Assembly: GCA_937923355.1 (NCBI GenBank)
Contig: CALAIO010000222.1
Location: forward strand, 1-23,260
Source of the DNA: an uncultured Rhizobiaceae group bacterium
GTDB taxonomy: Bacteria > Pseudomonadota > Alphaproteobacteria > Rhizobiales > Rhizobiaceae
Direction: 5' to 3'
DNA: 23,260 nt
This document shows positions 8,650 to 16,802 of the stretch, one piece after another. The notes under the pieces are model-generated. The model was not told the origin of the DNA. It searched no databases and worked only from the letters and a program-made list of their open reading frames with translations. Numbering within the stretch: position 1 is the stretch's first letter; each line of letters opens with the position of its first letter. The translations under genes and the position numbers were made by a program.

Positions 8650-9863
8650 CCATCTTTTTTGATGTATCGTTTGAGCGTTTCTTTTATGCGTTTTATACGA
8701 TTTAACTCATCTGTTATGGCAAGCGTTGTCGCTGTTGCGTTTTCCCCAATTCCGATGGTCATGGTGAAAAACTCTTTTTCGTCAGGCCAAAACCGGTGTG
8801 TCGTCTGGTTGTTTTCTGCCGCTAGCGAGTCTAGTCCCTTGAAGTTTTCAGAGTTTGCAAAGTCTGCTGTTGCATGGGTTGAGAGTAAATTGCCAACCGA
8901 AAATTTTGCGTAGTCTTCATCATAGGCGATTTTCCAAGGGTAGAAATATCCATTGGCTTCAAATGCAATGAGTGAAGCAATTGTTTTGCCGTCCATTTGC
9001 ATGGCGTGTATATGACATTTGTTTTTTCTGGCAGTATTTAGCACAATGCCTTTTGCAAATTCGGCGGTTTGAGATGTGCTGTTAAGCGAAGTGTTTCGTT
9101 CACCTTTCCAGCCTTTGCCTTCGAGTAAAAGGAACTCGTTTAAGGCTACTTCGATTGTGTGTTCTTGATTGGCATGGATGAATGTAATTGAACCCAATGC
9201 CTCAAGTTCACTCATTGCTTTATTCAGGCGTTGTTTTCGTTTTCCGCTGAAGTGTGTGCCGATGTAATCTAAGTTCTTTATAGGTTTGAGGCCTGCTCGT
9301 TTTATCCCGACGGACAACAAGAGTTTTTCGTTGAGATGTTGAGAATTATAAAGACCATTGAAGAAGTCACCTTCCTTGGCAAGGAAGTCAAACACGATAG
9401 CCTTGGCATGGTCATGCTTTGCATGTTGCAGGCATTCTATGAATGCTTTTAACGTCCCCTGATTATCATTATCACACACAAGTGGCATGCCAAGCGGTGT
9501 ATAATGTGTTGTCCAGGATTTTAAAACCTTGCGACGAAAGAAGCCGATCGGGCATAGGGTGACAGGTGCAAATAACTTCAGGCTTTTCTCACCGTTCTGA
9601 ATTTTAGTTAAACAGAGGTACTGAAGTTTTTCCGGTTTTAATTCCGCGCTTGAAGCCTTTAGGAAAGGAACTTCGAAAAAGGGATTTGGAACCATCGTCT
9701 TTTCTGAAAGTTTTGAAACCTGACTTTGAAAGTCAGGATCATGCAGTGAATTTATCAAGCTCAATTGCCAGTGACTTGAATCCATTCCCGCGTAAATGCT
9801 CAGAACTTCTGCTTTCATATTCCAGTCTTCAACAGATGCCGTTTTTTGAAGAGTTTGCAACAT
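8613..9863 (-). CDS. BioF2/CelD-like GNAT-fold acyltransferase (polysaccharide modification)
   Basis: 416-residue protein of the FemAB-related GNAT group often annotated as a cellulose-biosynthesis acetyltransferase (CelD/BcsL type, BioF2-like domain). Features seen are the N-terminal NPFFEVPFL segment near residue 60, a linker, and the C-terminal GNAT half from about 205, including the KRKQRLNKAMSELE helix, LEGKGWKGERNTS (the family's usual E..GWKG..GT region) and FYPWKIAYDEDYAKFSVG. It likely transfers an acyl group to a sugar or lipid-linked intermediate in the cytoplasm; the substrate is unknown. The ATG at 9863 overlaps the flippase stop (TAATG), so the two are translationally coupled. 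No glycosyltransferase gene is in the window. The 3' end overlaps the channel gene by 37 bases. Confidence 0.82.
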   Translation of the reverse strand: MLQTLQKTASVEDWNMKAEVLSIYAGMDSSHWQLSLINSLHDPDFQSQVSKLSEKTMVPNPFFEVPFLKASSAELKPEKLQYLCLTKIQNGEKSLKLFAPVTLCPIGFFRRKVLKSWTTHYTPLGMPLVCDNDNQGTLKAFIECLQHAKHDHAKAIVFDFLAKEGDFFNGLYNSQHLNEKLLLSVGIKRAGLKPIKNLDYIGTHFSGKRKQRLNKAMSELEALGSITFIHANQEHTIEVALNEFLLLEGKGWKGERNTSLNSTSQTAEFAKGIVLNTARKNKCHIHAMQMDGKTIASLIAFEANGYFYPWKIAYDEDYAKFSVGNLLSTHATADFANSENFKGLDSLAAENNQTTHRFWPDEKEFFTMTIGIGENATATTLAITDELNRIKRIKETLKRYIKKDGYLERLVSSLRI

Positions 9864-11281
9864 TATGCAATCCCTTCTTCAACAGGGCGCTTGCTCGGAA
9901 TGATAAAGGCATGAATGCTAAGGGTTCTTTTTGCTGCAGAATGAAGAGCGGCAGACTCAAACGCCAGGGAAATACTGGTCGCGATTGCAGCGCCCAATAT
10001 GCCAAACATTGGAATAAGCGAAATATTCAAGACTATATTCACACTGAGTGTAATTGCATAAATTGCTGCACACATCTTCTGGCGACCTGCCATCACAAGC
10101 AGTGCTTCAGCTGGGCCGATGCTGGAGCGGATTACGATACCACACAAGAGAACGATAAGAATAAAGCTGCCTGAAGTGAATTCTGAACCAAACAACATCA
10201 GGAAAAACTTACCAAAAACTGCCATGAAGGCTGCAATTAGAAGCGATGGCCAGAATGTCCAGGTAACCGTTTTTTGCACAAAATCCTGAAAGGCTTCCTG
10301 ATTGCCATTGGTATGAAAAGCCGAATAGCGATGTGAAACCGATGCGCGCACTGCAAAATATACAAAATGAACAAGCGCCAGAATTTTCGTGGTTGCAAAG
10401 TATATGGCGGTATCTTGTGGTGTCATCAGGACACTAACAAACAAGACATCAACCGATGTCATCAGCACGTAAAAACCTTCAACCAAGAAAATGGGAAGTG
10501 CCACAAGCACCCATGTTTTGATTTTGTAAGTTGGCTTTTCATAAGGAATGGTCTTTTTCAGTTTTCTGAACAAAACAACAAACTGCATGAATAATGCAAA
10601 AAAGGACGCAAGGATGGCTGCCCATAAAGTAGTCTCTGCATTCGCTGGAAAACCTGCAAGGAATGCGCAACCCGCAAATATGATAATAGCAATTGGCCTC
10701 AAGATATAGGTTGGTAAAAATGCAACCTTTGGCCAGTTAAAGGCTCTTGCAATACAATCCATTACCCCTTCAACGGCCAGCATTGGCAGGCAGATGGCCG
10801 CAAGAAAAATCGGAATGACATAATAGTCTGTTACGATTTCAGGGAATTGATAGACTATATAACACCCAACGACTGTGATCAGTGTTGAGAAAAATAAAGA
10901 GATATAGAGACTGGCGCGTATAACCCCGTGGATTAGATCTGTTTGCCCCCTCTCGCGGTATTCGCCAATAAAGCGAACCACAGCTGACGGGAAACCGATG
11001 CAGGTAATGGTACTGAGAATAATAACTGCGACCCAGACTGCAACATAGATGCCGTACTCAAATGTGCCCAACCAGCGAGCCAGTAGAATTTGAGATATCA
11101 AGGCAATAAATGCACTGACGACGCGGATGATGAAGGTTATTAATGCCACGCGTTGTGAGGCTGAGTTTTCATCGTCACCAGACAAAATGGTATCAGCCAT
11201 GCGCAACAAGGGTTTCGCATGGGATTTTAATTTCTCGGGAAGAAATTTATCGCCCGTCTGTTCCAAGTTTATTTTTATCAC
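9863..11281 (-). CDS. Wzx-like polysaccharide flippase (oligosaccharide flippase family)
   Basis: 472-residue integral membrane protein of the MOP superfamily (polysaccharide transporter branch), predicted to flip lipid-linked oligosaccharides across the inner membrane. After a charged cytoplasmic N-terminus of about 45 residues come roughly 12-14 hydrophobic helices. Family-typical segments are QRVALITFIIRVVSAFIALISQ, ARWLGTFEYGIY and FILIVLLCGIVIRSSIGPAE. The start is GTG at 11281, supported by AAAGG and GAGG on the minus strand just upstream; there is no better ATG before the first helix. It is the first gene of a two-gene operon with the acyltransferase and shares a divergent 195-base region with tusA. 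Amino-acid flippases of the MurJ type are less likely because of the acyltransferase partner. Without glycosyltransferases, the polysaccharide cannot be named. Confidence 0.85.
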   Translation of the reverse strand: MIKINLEQTGDKFLPEKLKSHAKPLLRMADTILSGDDENSASQRVALITFIIRVVSAFIALISQILLARWLGTFEYGIYVAVWVAVIILSTITCIGFPSAVVRFIGEYRERGQTDLIHGVIRASLYISLFFSTLITVVGCYIVYQFPEIVTDYYVIPIFLAAICLPMLAVEGVMDCIARAFNWPKVAFLPTYILRPIAIIIFAGCAFLAGFPANAETTLWAAILASFFALFMQFVVLFRKLKKTIPYEKPTYKIKTWVLVALPIFLVEGFYVLMTSVDVLFVSVLMTPQDTAIYFATTKILALVHFVYFAVRASVSHRYSAFHTNGNQEAFQDFVQKTVTWTFWPSLLIAAFMAVFGKFFLMLFGSEFTSGSFILIVLLCGIVIRSSIGPAEALLVMAGRQKMCAAIYAITLSVNIVLNISLIPMFGILGAAIATSISLAFESAALHSAAKRTLSIHAFIIPSKRPVEEGIA

Positions 11282-11410
11282 TCTACCTCACCTTTGGATG
11301 GGATAATACCACGAAGCCTTTAACAAACGGTGTGAAGCGGAATATGAGTTTTTGATTTTAAGGCTATAAAATGGCTGATTTTCAATGGTTTTGGCCTGGT
11401 TTTTTACGCA

Positions 11411-11428
11411 TTGTAAACCATGTTACAA
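11411..11428. promoter_or_regulatory. Inverted repeat TTGTAA-N6-TTACAA upstream of tusA
   Basis: A perfect 6+6 inverted repeat with a 6-base centre (ACCATG) lies 48 bases before the proposed tusA ATG and 130 bases before the flippase start. Its left half could also serve as a -35 element. The surrounding 195-base divergent region has no other obvious structure. It is a candidate operator for one or both genes; no regulator is assigned. Confidence 0.3.
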
Positions 11429-11476
11429 AGCTCTAAATAAAGTATCTGCTGGAACGCTGGAAATAACGGTTTGAAA

Positions 11477-11710
11477 ATGAGTGAAAATACTATTCAGATT
11501 TTGGATTTGCGAGGGCTTAAATGTCCCATGCCGGTATTAAAAGCCAGTAAGGCTATGAAGCCTCTTTCAAGTGAGACGCAAATATGGCTTGAGACTACCG
11601 ATCCATTGGCCGTTATTGATATTCCAACGTTCTGCAATGAAAACGGCCATACGCTTTTGGAGACGCAGGAGCTTGAGGGCTATCATCGTTTTTTGGTGCA
11701 AAAAGGCTAA
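11477..11710 (+). CDS. tusA: TusA-like sulfurtransferase
   Basis: Small cytoplasmic sulfur carrier of the TusA/SirA fold. The CPMP motif (LDLRGLKCPMPVLKASKAM), with its cysteine accepting persulfide sulfur near residue 16, is complete, and the 77-residue length is usual. TusA proteins pass sulfur from cysteine desulfurase to tRNA thiolation, molybdenum cofactor or sulfur-oxidation pathways; which applies here cannot be told. The start is taken as ATG at 11477; a TTG two codons earlier (11471) is the only in-frame alternative and has no better ribosome site. The gene is alone on its strand, and its stop overlaps by four bases the convergent stop of the COG0523 GTPase gene. Confidence 0.9.
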   Translation: MSENTIQILDLRGLKCPMPVLKASKAMKPLSSETQIWLETTDPLAVIDIPTFCNENGHTLLETQELEGYHRFLVQKG

Positions 11711-12693
11711 ATCTCAAACCCCGGTATTGAAAGTGGATTATCCATGACGGCGTTTCTGTCAGGCGTGTCGATGGCAAGATTGCCGATAAAAGCATCAAAG
11801 ATGGTTTGGATCATTTGAGTGTCTGTATTCTTCGCAATAACCACCAATTGCGTATTTTTATTCTCACCCATCCATTGATCATATTTTTCAAAATCATGAA
11901 CAATCTGACCTGATACCTGAACAAGCAAGGGGTGGGCAGGGTGCTCCCGAACTTTCGCAAAACCCTTTATGCGAAGAAGGTTTTCACCGATGGCATTTGA
12001 AAGATGATGTAACATACCCGCAAATTTTTTTATGTCTAGCACTTCATGTGTTTCGAGCAAAAGCGAAGTAAACTCTGAGCGATGGCTGTGCGCTTTTGTG
12101 GATGGCTTAATTGAGCGCTGTGAGATTAGTTCAGGTGAAAGCGTGTTGGCATCATCAAGAATGAGAGCCGTTCGATTGTATTTTTCTATCGTCCCTTGTG
12201 CAGCTTTTACATTGCCTCCCAAATCTTGTTTGGTCAGGATGATAACGTCCGCTATCGCAATTTGTTTTTTTGCTTCTTCATTTTGAGTAAGCAAGCTCTC
12301 GCATCTGACACAATCATAAACGGTCAAAATTTCTGCAGGGGCGTAAGTAGCTGCAAGGGTTGGATGAAAGGCAAGTGATTGGAAAATTGGCAGAGGGTCT
12401 GCAATGCCTGTCGTTTCAATGATGATGCGATCAAAACGATTTGCATCGAGACCCAACAAAGTATCAACCATTTCTCCACGAATACTGCAGCACAGACAAC
12501 CGTTGGAGAGTTCTAAAATTGTATCTGAACTTGTTTCAATCAGAAGATGATCAAGCGCTATCTCGCCAAACTCATTCACAATAACCAAGGTGTTTGAAAA
12601 AGCCTCAAGCTTTAAAAGACTATTTAGAAGGGTTGTTTTTCCTGAACCCAAAAAGCCTGAGAGAATATAAACTGGTTTGAGTTTGTCTTTCAC
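11707..12693 (-). CDS. CobW/COG0523-family GTP-binding metal chaperone
   Basis: G3E-family GTPase, 328 residues. Walker A is GFLGSGKTT (13-21), a CLCC metal site lies at 66-69 (NGCLCC), ETTGIADP corresponds to the switch II region, and TKQDL serves as the base-recognition motif. COG0523 proteins use GTP to deliver metal (zinc, cobalt or iron) to client enzymes; the client here is not evident. The start is GTG at 12693, only two bases after the carboxypeptidase stop, so the two are cotranscribed and probably coupled. The C-terminal CobW_C domain is present (about 210-300). No Zur or Fur box is adjacent to the operon start that would mark it as a zinc-starvation variant; cobW itself would normally lie with cobalamin genes, which are absent. 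Confidence 0.88.
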   Translation of the reverse strand: MKDKLKPVYILSGFLGSGKTTLLNSLLKLEAFSNTLVIVNEFGEIALDHLLIETSSDTILELSNGCLCCSIRGEMVDTLLGLDANRFDRIIIETTGIADPLPIFQSLAFHPTLAATYAPAEILTVYDCVRCESLLTQNEEAKKQIAIADVIILTKQDLGGNVKAAQGTIEKYNRTALILDDANTLSPELISQRSIKPSTKAHSHRSEFTSLLLETHEVLDIKKFAGMLHHLSNAIGENLLRIKGFAKVREHPAHPLLVQVSGQIVHDFEKYDQWMGENKNTQLVVIAKNTDTQMIQTIFDAFIGNLAIDTPDRNAVMDNPLSIPGFEI

Positions 12694-12695
12694 AG

Positions 12696-13880
12696 TTATG
12701 GTCTCTTGGTAGGTAGGGGAATGTTGCCAGTTGCGGGGCTACCGATTGTTTCAAGCACAATATTGCCTACGTTCAGTAGATTTTTAGGGCGTTTTGTCGG
12801 GATTGGAATTTTGCCAATATTTGCAAAAGTTGCGGCACTTGCAGGGCCATCTGTGCCGCCCGTAGTGATGTTTAATATTTTGGCTGAAACCCTTCTTGGA
12901 TGTAGATGGGCAGAACTGATTTTTGCTTGACCAGCGCCTGGGTCATAGCGCGAACTTCTTGCTTTTTCAGTGCAAAGAATTGGACGCATGTTTTTTGGTT
13001 GGTTGCCGCGTGATGCAGCGCTATAAATGTTGCCTTTCTTTGAGCCTGCATTTTGAAAACCAGTCTCCAACAAATGTGCGGCAGAGACTGCACGTTCTGT
13101 TTGCGAAGATGTTCCCATAACAACTGCAATTAAACTGCGCCCATTGCGTGTGGCTGAGCCTACAAGGTTATAACCGGATGCACAGACAAATCCTGTCTTC
13201 ATGCCGTTTGCACCTTTGAAGCGCTCCAGGAGCAGATTGTATGAATAATGTGTTTTAACGGGTGTTTTGATAGCGGCTGCTTCAAACATGTAAGCGTATT
13301 GCGGGAACTCTTTTAAAATCTGCGCAGACAATAAAGCCATGTCTCGCGCGGATGAAACCTGATTGGCACTATGTAATCCGTTTGAATTTGCAAATCGGGT
13401 ATTAACCATTCCCAAACGGTTTGCTTCTGAATTCATGCGTGCAACAAAATTTTTCAAATTGCCTGCAACGGCTTCACCAAGGGCATGAGAAACATCATTG
13501 GCACTTTTGATTATGATTATTTTCAAGGCTGTATCGATACGAAGCTTGATGCCTTTTTTATATCCCATTTTGCTTGGCGGTTGCCTGCGTGCTGCATCAG
13601 AAATGATAACGGGTGAACCCGCTTCAATATCCCCTGCCTTAATAGCTCTAAACGTTACATATGCGGTCATCAGCTTGGTTAGGGACGCTGGATACCAGCG
13701 ATCATCAATGTTTTGACCTGCCAATATGTCACCAGAATTTGCGTCAATCACGATGTAAGGATTTTTGAGGCCAAGCTTCTCTGCTTTTGCGCTGAAAGGC
13801 AAAATGAAAAATACCAGAGCCAAGATTGAAACGATTAGATTTGAGCGATACATAAGACTTATTAAAAATGATGTTTGCAT
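12696..13880 (-). CDS. Penicillin-binding D-alanyl-D-alanine carboxypeptidase (S11, PBP5-like)
   Basis: Periplasmic enzyme trimming the terminal D-alanine of peptidoglycan stem peptides. In 394 residues it has a signal or anchor helix (about 14-33, AKA end), SLTK at 66-69 (catalytic Ser66 and Lys69), SAN at 126-128 and KTG at 228-230, all at normal spacing. Residues from about 280 form a low-complexity basic and proline-containing tail instead of a typical PBP5 C-domain with an amphipathic anchor. The tail repeats the decapeptide G(K/N)IP(I/L)PTKRP at 356-365 and 385-394, the second copy being the exact C-terminus. The start could be ATG 13880 or the ATG nine codons later; neither has a clear ribosome site. 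It is first in the operon with the COG0523 GTPase and diverges from the M20 amidohydrolase gene. Confidence 0.92.
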   Translation of the reverse strand: MQTSFLISLMYRSNLIVSILALVFFILPFSAKAEKLGLKNPYIVIDANSGDILAGQNIDDRWYPASLTKLMTAYVTFRAIKAGDIEAGSPVIISDAARRQPPSKMGYKKGIKLRIDTALKIIIIKSANDVSHALGEAVAGNLKNFVARMNSEANRLGMVNTRFANSNGLHSANQVSSARDMALLSAQILKEFPQYAYMFEAAAIKTPVKTHYSYNLLLERFKGANGMKTGFVCASGYNLVGSATRNGRSLIAVVMGTSSQTERAVSAAHLLETGFQNAGSKKGNIYSAASRGNQPKNMRPILCTEKARSSRYDPGAGQAKISSAHLHPRRVSAKILNITTGGTDGPASAATFANIGKIPIPTKRPKNLLNVGNIVLETIGSPATGNIPLPTKRP

Positions 13881-13940
13881 TTAGAGTATGGTTCAAGCAC
13901 ATTCTTTGTTGCGGAACTATCGTCAACTAACATATTTGTC

Positions 13941-13944
13941 AGGA
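13941..13944 (+). promoter_or_regulatory. Ribosome binding site deciding the M20 start
   Basis: AGGA six bases before ATG 13951. The upstream ATG at 13888 has nothing comparable, so translation is placed at 13951. Confidence 0.75.
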
Positions 13945-13950
13945 ATAAAC

Positions 13951-15120
13951 ATGCCAATTATTAATCGTATGGCCGAACTTCACGATGAAATTACTGAATG
14001 GCGCAAGGAAATCCATGAAAATCCTGAACTGGATTATGATGTTCATGAAACGGCAGCCAATGTAGCTTCCAAGCTTGAAGCTTTTGGGTGCGATGAAGTT
14101 GTAACCGGTATCGGGCGTACAGGCGTTGTTGGTATCATTCATGGCAAAAGCCAGAAGAGCGGATATTGCATAGGGCTTCGTGCAGACATGGATGCCTTGC
14201 CAATGACAGAAGCGGTTGACCGTCCTTATAAATCAAAAAACCCTGGCAAAATGCACGCATGTGGGCATGATGGTCATACGGCGATGTTATTGGGTGCTGC
14301 AAAATATTTGGCCGAGACACGTAATTTTGACGGGTCGGTAGCAGTTATTTTCCAGCCTGCTGAAGAAGGTGGCGCTGGTGGTAAAGCCATGGTGGAAGAT
14401 GGCATGATGGATCGCTTCAAGATCAACGAAGTTTACGGCATGCACAATTTACCCGGGCTTGATGTTGGCGAATTTGCTATCAAACCTGGGCCAATCATGG
14501 CGGCAACCGATGAATTTCATATCAAGCTAACCGGTAAGGGCGCGCATGCTGCCATGCCACACTTGGGCAATGATCCGATTGTAATTGGCGCGCAAATTGT
14601 AACAGGTCTCCAGTCTATCGTCTCACGTAATGCTTCGCCGTTTGATTCACTCGTTGTATCGGTTACAAAGTTTAATGCAGGTACGGCGATGAATGTCATA
14701 CCTGAGACGGTTGAAATCGCAGGTACCATTCGCAGTCTTTCAGAAGACTCGCGTCAATTGGGTATGAACCGACTTCGTGAAATATCCGAGGGAATTTCTG
14801 CAGCAAATAATGCGCAAGTTTCCATTACTTTTTATGAGGGGTATCCTGTTACGTCCAACCATGAAGCCGAAACGCAAAAGGCTGTTGAAATTGCTTCAAG
14901 CATTGCTGGTGCAGACAAGGTTGAAGCCAATACTGAGGCGACCATGGGCGGTGAAGACTTCTCTTATATGCTGCTTGAACGCCCAGGTGCTTTTATTTTT
15001 GTTGGCAATGGTGACACTGCGGGCTTGCATCATCCTGAATATGATTTCAACGATGAAGCAATACCATATGGTACTTCCTATTGGGCCAAGCTTGCCGAAA
15101 CCATTATGCCTGCGGCTTAG
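13951..15120 (+). CDS. M20 family amidohydrolase (hippurate hydrolase / N-acyl-amino-acid hydrolase type)
   Basis: 389-residue M20D metallohydrolase, cytoplasmic, that splits N-acyl or N-carbamoyl amino acids or related amides with two metal ions. Visible ligand and active-site regions are HACGHDGH (Cys104, His106), AEEGGAGG (Glu near 140), MHNLPG, and LHHPEYDF near the C-terminus, with GGEDFSYML before it. The middle part is a dimerisation insert. The ATG at 13951 has AGGA six bases upstream and gives the common family N-terminus; an in-frame ATG at 13888 would add 21 residues without a ribosome site and lie only eight bases from the divergent carboxypeptidase start. Substrate is not determinable: hippurate, IAA-amino acids and N-acetyl amino acids are all possible. 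It converges with the Crp/Fnr gene across 13 bases. Confidence 0.9.
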   Translation: MPIINRMAELHDEITEWRKEIHENPELDYDVHETAANVASKLEAFGCDEVVTGIGRTGVVGIIHGKSQKSGYCIGLRADMDALPMTEAVDRPYKSKNPGKMHACGHDGHTAMLLGAAKYLAETRNFDGSVAVIFQPAEEGGAGGKAMVEDGMMDRFKINEVYGMHNLPGLDVGEFAIKPGPIMAATDEFHIKLTGKGAHAAMPHLGNDPIVIGAQIVTGLQSIVSRNASPFDSLVVSVTKFNAGTAMNVIPETVEIAGTIRSLSEDSRQLGMNRLREISEGISAANNAQVSITFYEGYPVTSNHEAETQKAVEIASSIAGADKVEANTEATMGGEDFSYMLLERPGAFIFVGNGDTAGLHHPEYDFNDEAIPYGTSYWAKLAETIMPAA

Positions 15121-15133
15121 GTATTAAAAGGGC

Positions 15134-15817
15134 TTATTCATCCCACGCGTCAGAGATGCGTCTTTGTAGTTCACTTGTATTTTTGATAACAAGCGCGCCT
15201 TTAGTTTTTTCAAAAATGCCTTGTTTATGAAGTGCGTTAAGCTCTCTTGATACGACTTCGCGCCGTGTACCTATTCTGTCTGCAAGTTCGCGTTGTGTCG
15301 GCGGAGGGCTGATGCTGCGTTGTCCTTCATACCCCATGCGTGGTTTTGAAAGTCTAAGCAGTTCTGCGTAAATTCTATGTTTGGCCTGCAGAAAAGATTG
15401 TTCAGCCAGACGCATGTTCAAGGTTCTGATGCGTTGTGTTAAAACCCTCATCACGTCCAGATTTATCTCTGTTGAGAGTGTAATTAATTTCAGGAAAGTG
15501 TTTCTAGGAATAATACACAGTTTGCTTTTGTATAAAGTCGTCACGTTGGCGCTTCTGGTTTCGCCATCAATTGCAGCGAGTTCGCCAAAAAAATCGCCCG
15601 GCCCCATTTCACCAAGGATCACTTCCTTGCCAATTGAAAGGCGGCTGATGATGCGTACCAGTCCTGAAATTACAAAGCGGACATCACTTGTTTCTTCATC
15701 AATATCAATAACCAGTTCGTTGGCGTCATATTCTTTCCAAATACATTCTTTCGCAAGTTGAGCACCTTTTTCCGGATCCAGTGAAGAAAAAAGCGGGATG
15801 TTGCATAAATTATCCAT
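15134..15817 (-). CDS. Crp/Fnr family transcription regulator
   Basis: 227-residue activator/repressor with an N-terminal cyclic-nucleotide-binding beta barrel and a C-terminal winged helix. The phosphate-binding cassette is well kept: GDFFGELAAIDGETRSANV, including the FGEL and the RSA positions that contact cAMP in Crp, so a cyclic-nucleotide ligand is plausible. There is no N-terminal cysteine cluster of Fnr, so oxygen sensing by an iron-sulfur cluster is unlikely. The DNA-recognition helix region is TQRELADRIGTRREVVSREL, with the usual RE-xx-SR pattern. Targets are unknown. It faces away from the TauE/SafE gene across a 131-base divergent region, which may include one of its own sites, but I found no clean TGTGA-type palindrome there. 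Confidence 0.9.
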   Translation of the reverse strand: MDNLCNIPLFSSLDPEKGAQLAKECIWKEYDANELVIDIDEETSDVRFVISGLVRIISRLSIGKEVILGEMGPGDFFGELAAIDGETRSANVTTLYKSKLCIIPRNTFLKLITLSTEINLDVMRVLTQRIRTLNMRLAEQSFLQAKHRIYAELLRLSKPRMGYEGQRSISPPPTQRELADRIGTRREVVSRELNALHKQGIFEKTKGALVIKNTSELQRRISDAWDE

Positions 15818-15936
15818 TGATGACTCGCTTGGTCTGGTTCATGTTCGTTTTAAGAGATTGTTTCAAAACCATATTCATAAGTTTGTTTGGTGATGTAACT
15901 CGTACTCTATTCTGACGCCATGATTGCGTGAATTTT

Positions 15937-15942
15937 AAAGGA
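15937..15942 (+). promoter_or_regulatory. Ribosome binding site deciding the TauE/SafE start
   Basis: AAAGGA with 6-base spacing to GTG 15949; it lies inside the sequence that would be coding if the GTG at 15928 were used. Confidence 0.75.
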
Positions 15943-15948
15943 AAACAA

Positions 15949-16686
15949 GTGGCTACCCTTTTTGATTTTCTCACTTTGAGTGAGCTGCTGCTTTGTTGTG
16001 GCATTGTGGTGTTTGCTTCGATTTTACAAGTTTCCATCGGTATGGGCTTTGGCATGCTTGCCTCACCTTTAATCGCCTTGGTGAAACCTGAGCTTGTTCC
16101 GGGTTCAATTTTGACCATGGGGCTTTTTGTTGCCTTTGCTGGTGCATGGCGCGAGCGCCGAAATATTTCAATTAATGAACTTAAGCTTGGTGTTTTAGGA
16201 CGCATTGTTGGCAGTATGATGGCTTTTGGGCTGCTCTTGCTTATCCCGGATGTGGAAAGCTTTTTTATTATATTTGGTGTGATCATGCTGATTGCGATTG
16301 GCATGACAGTTTATGGTAGAAAAATACCCTTTAGTGATAAAAGCCTTTTAAATTTATCCGTTGTATCGGGTCTGATAGGAACGATTACGGCTGTTGGAGC
16401 GCCCCCAATGGCACTGATATATCATGATAGAGACCCAGCGATTGTAAGGCCAACCTTGAACGCATTTTTCTTTGCCGGTTCTGTTTTGGGGTTGGTAAGT
16501 CTTGGATTTAGCGGGTGGATATCCATACAAGATTTCATTGCTGCTATTATTTTTATACCGGCCATGTTTGTTGGTATTTTAATATCAGAACCATTCAAGA
16601 AACTACCAAGCAATCTTATGTCCAAGATTCTGTTGGGTTTGTCCGCGACTGCGTCGCTCATGCTAATTTTAAAGGGCTTAGTGTGA
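15949..16686 (+). CDS. TauE/SafE family sulfite/sulfonate exporter-like permease
   Basis: 245-residue inner-membrane protein with about eight hydrophobic helices in two halves, as in the TauE/SafE (DUF81) family. Family-like segments are LQVSIGMGFGMLASPL near residue 30 and GTITAVGAPPMALIYHDRDP near 150, the paired glycine-rich loops. Known members export sulfite, sulfoacetate or similar organosulfur anions, though many annotated members have unproved substrates. The start is GTG at 15949 because of AAAGGA six bases upstream; another GTG at 15928 lies before that site. It diverges from the Crp/Fnr gene and is followed by a perfect 20-bp palindrome immediately after its stop. Confidence 0.86.
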   Translation: MATLFDFLTLSELLLCCGIVVFASILQVSIGMGFGMLASPLIALVKPELVPGSILTMGLFVAFAGAWRERRNISINELKLGVLGRIVGSMMAFGLLLLIPDVESFFIIFGVIMLIAIGMTVYGRKIPFSDKSLLNLSVVSGLIGTITAVGAPPMALIYHDRDPAIVRPTLNAFFFAGSVLGLVSLGFSGWISIQDFIAAIIFIPAMFVGILISEPFKKLPSNLMSKILLGLSATASLMLILKGLV

Positions 16687-16689
16687 TGT

Positions 16690-16709
16690 TTTTTCTTACG
16701 TAAGAAAAA
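16690..16709. promoter_or_regulatory. Perfect 20-bp palindrome between tauE-like and GGDEF-EAL genes
   Basis: TTTTTCTTAC followed directly by GTAAGAAAAA: ten base pairs per arm with no spacer, three bases after the TauE/SafE stop. As RNA it would fold to an eight-pair, almost all A/U stem with a four-base loop and no long U-tail, so it is a poor terminator. The CTTACGTAAG core looks more like a binding site for a dimeric regulator, which would act on the downstream PAS-GGDEF-EAL gene. Confidence 0.45.
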
Positions 16710-16758
16710 TTTAAAAAGCTATTTATTCCAATAGTTTATAAAAACCCTACTGTTTCTT

Positions 16759-16773
16759 TTAACCCTTTTCTAA
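16759..16773 (+). promoter_or_regulatory. Near-match CtrA box upstream of the GGDEF-EAL gene
   Basis: TTAA-CCCTTTT-CTAA fits the CtrA consensus TTAA-N7-TTAA with one mismatch in the right half. It lies 30 bases before ATG 16803 and is noted because the next intergenic region on the same strand has a perfect box. Alone it is weak. Confidence 0.25.
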
Positions 16774-16802
16774 GCATTATCGAATATGCTCTCCATGGGC
16801 AA

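Noticed and set aside
9650..10174. 174-codon plus-strand open frame across the acyltransferase/flippase junction
   Set aside because: Opposite strand of two convincing genes, no ribosome site and no recognisable domain.
15818..15948. Crp/Fnr autoregulatory site in the divergent region
   Set aside because: No TGTGA-N6-TCACA or TTGAT-N4-ATCAA pattern could be found by eye.
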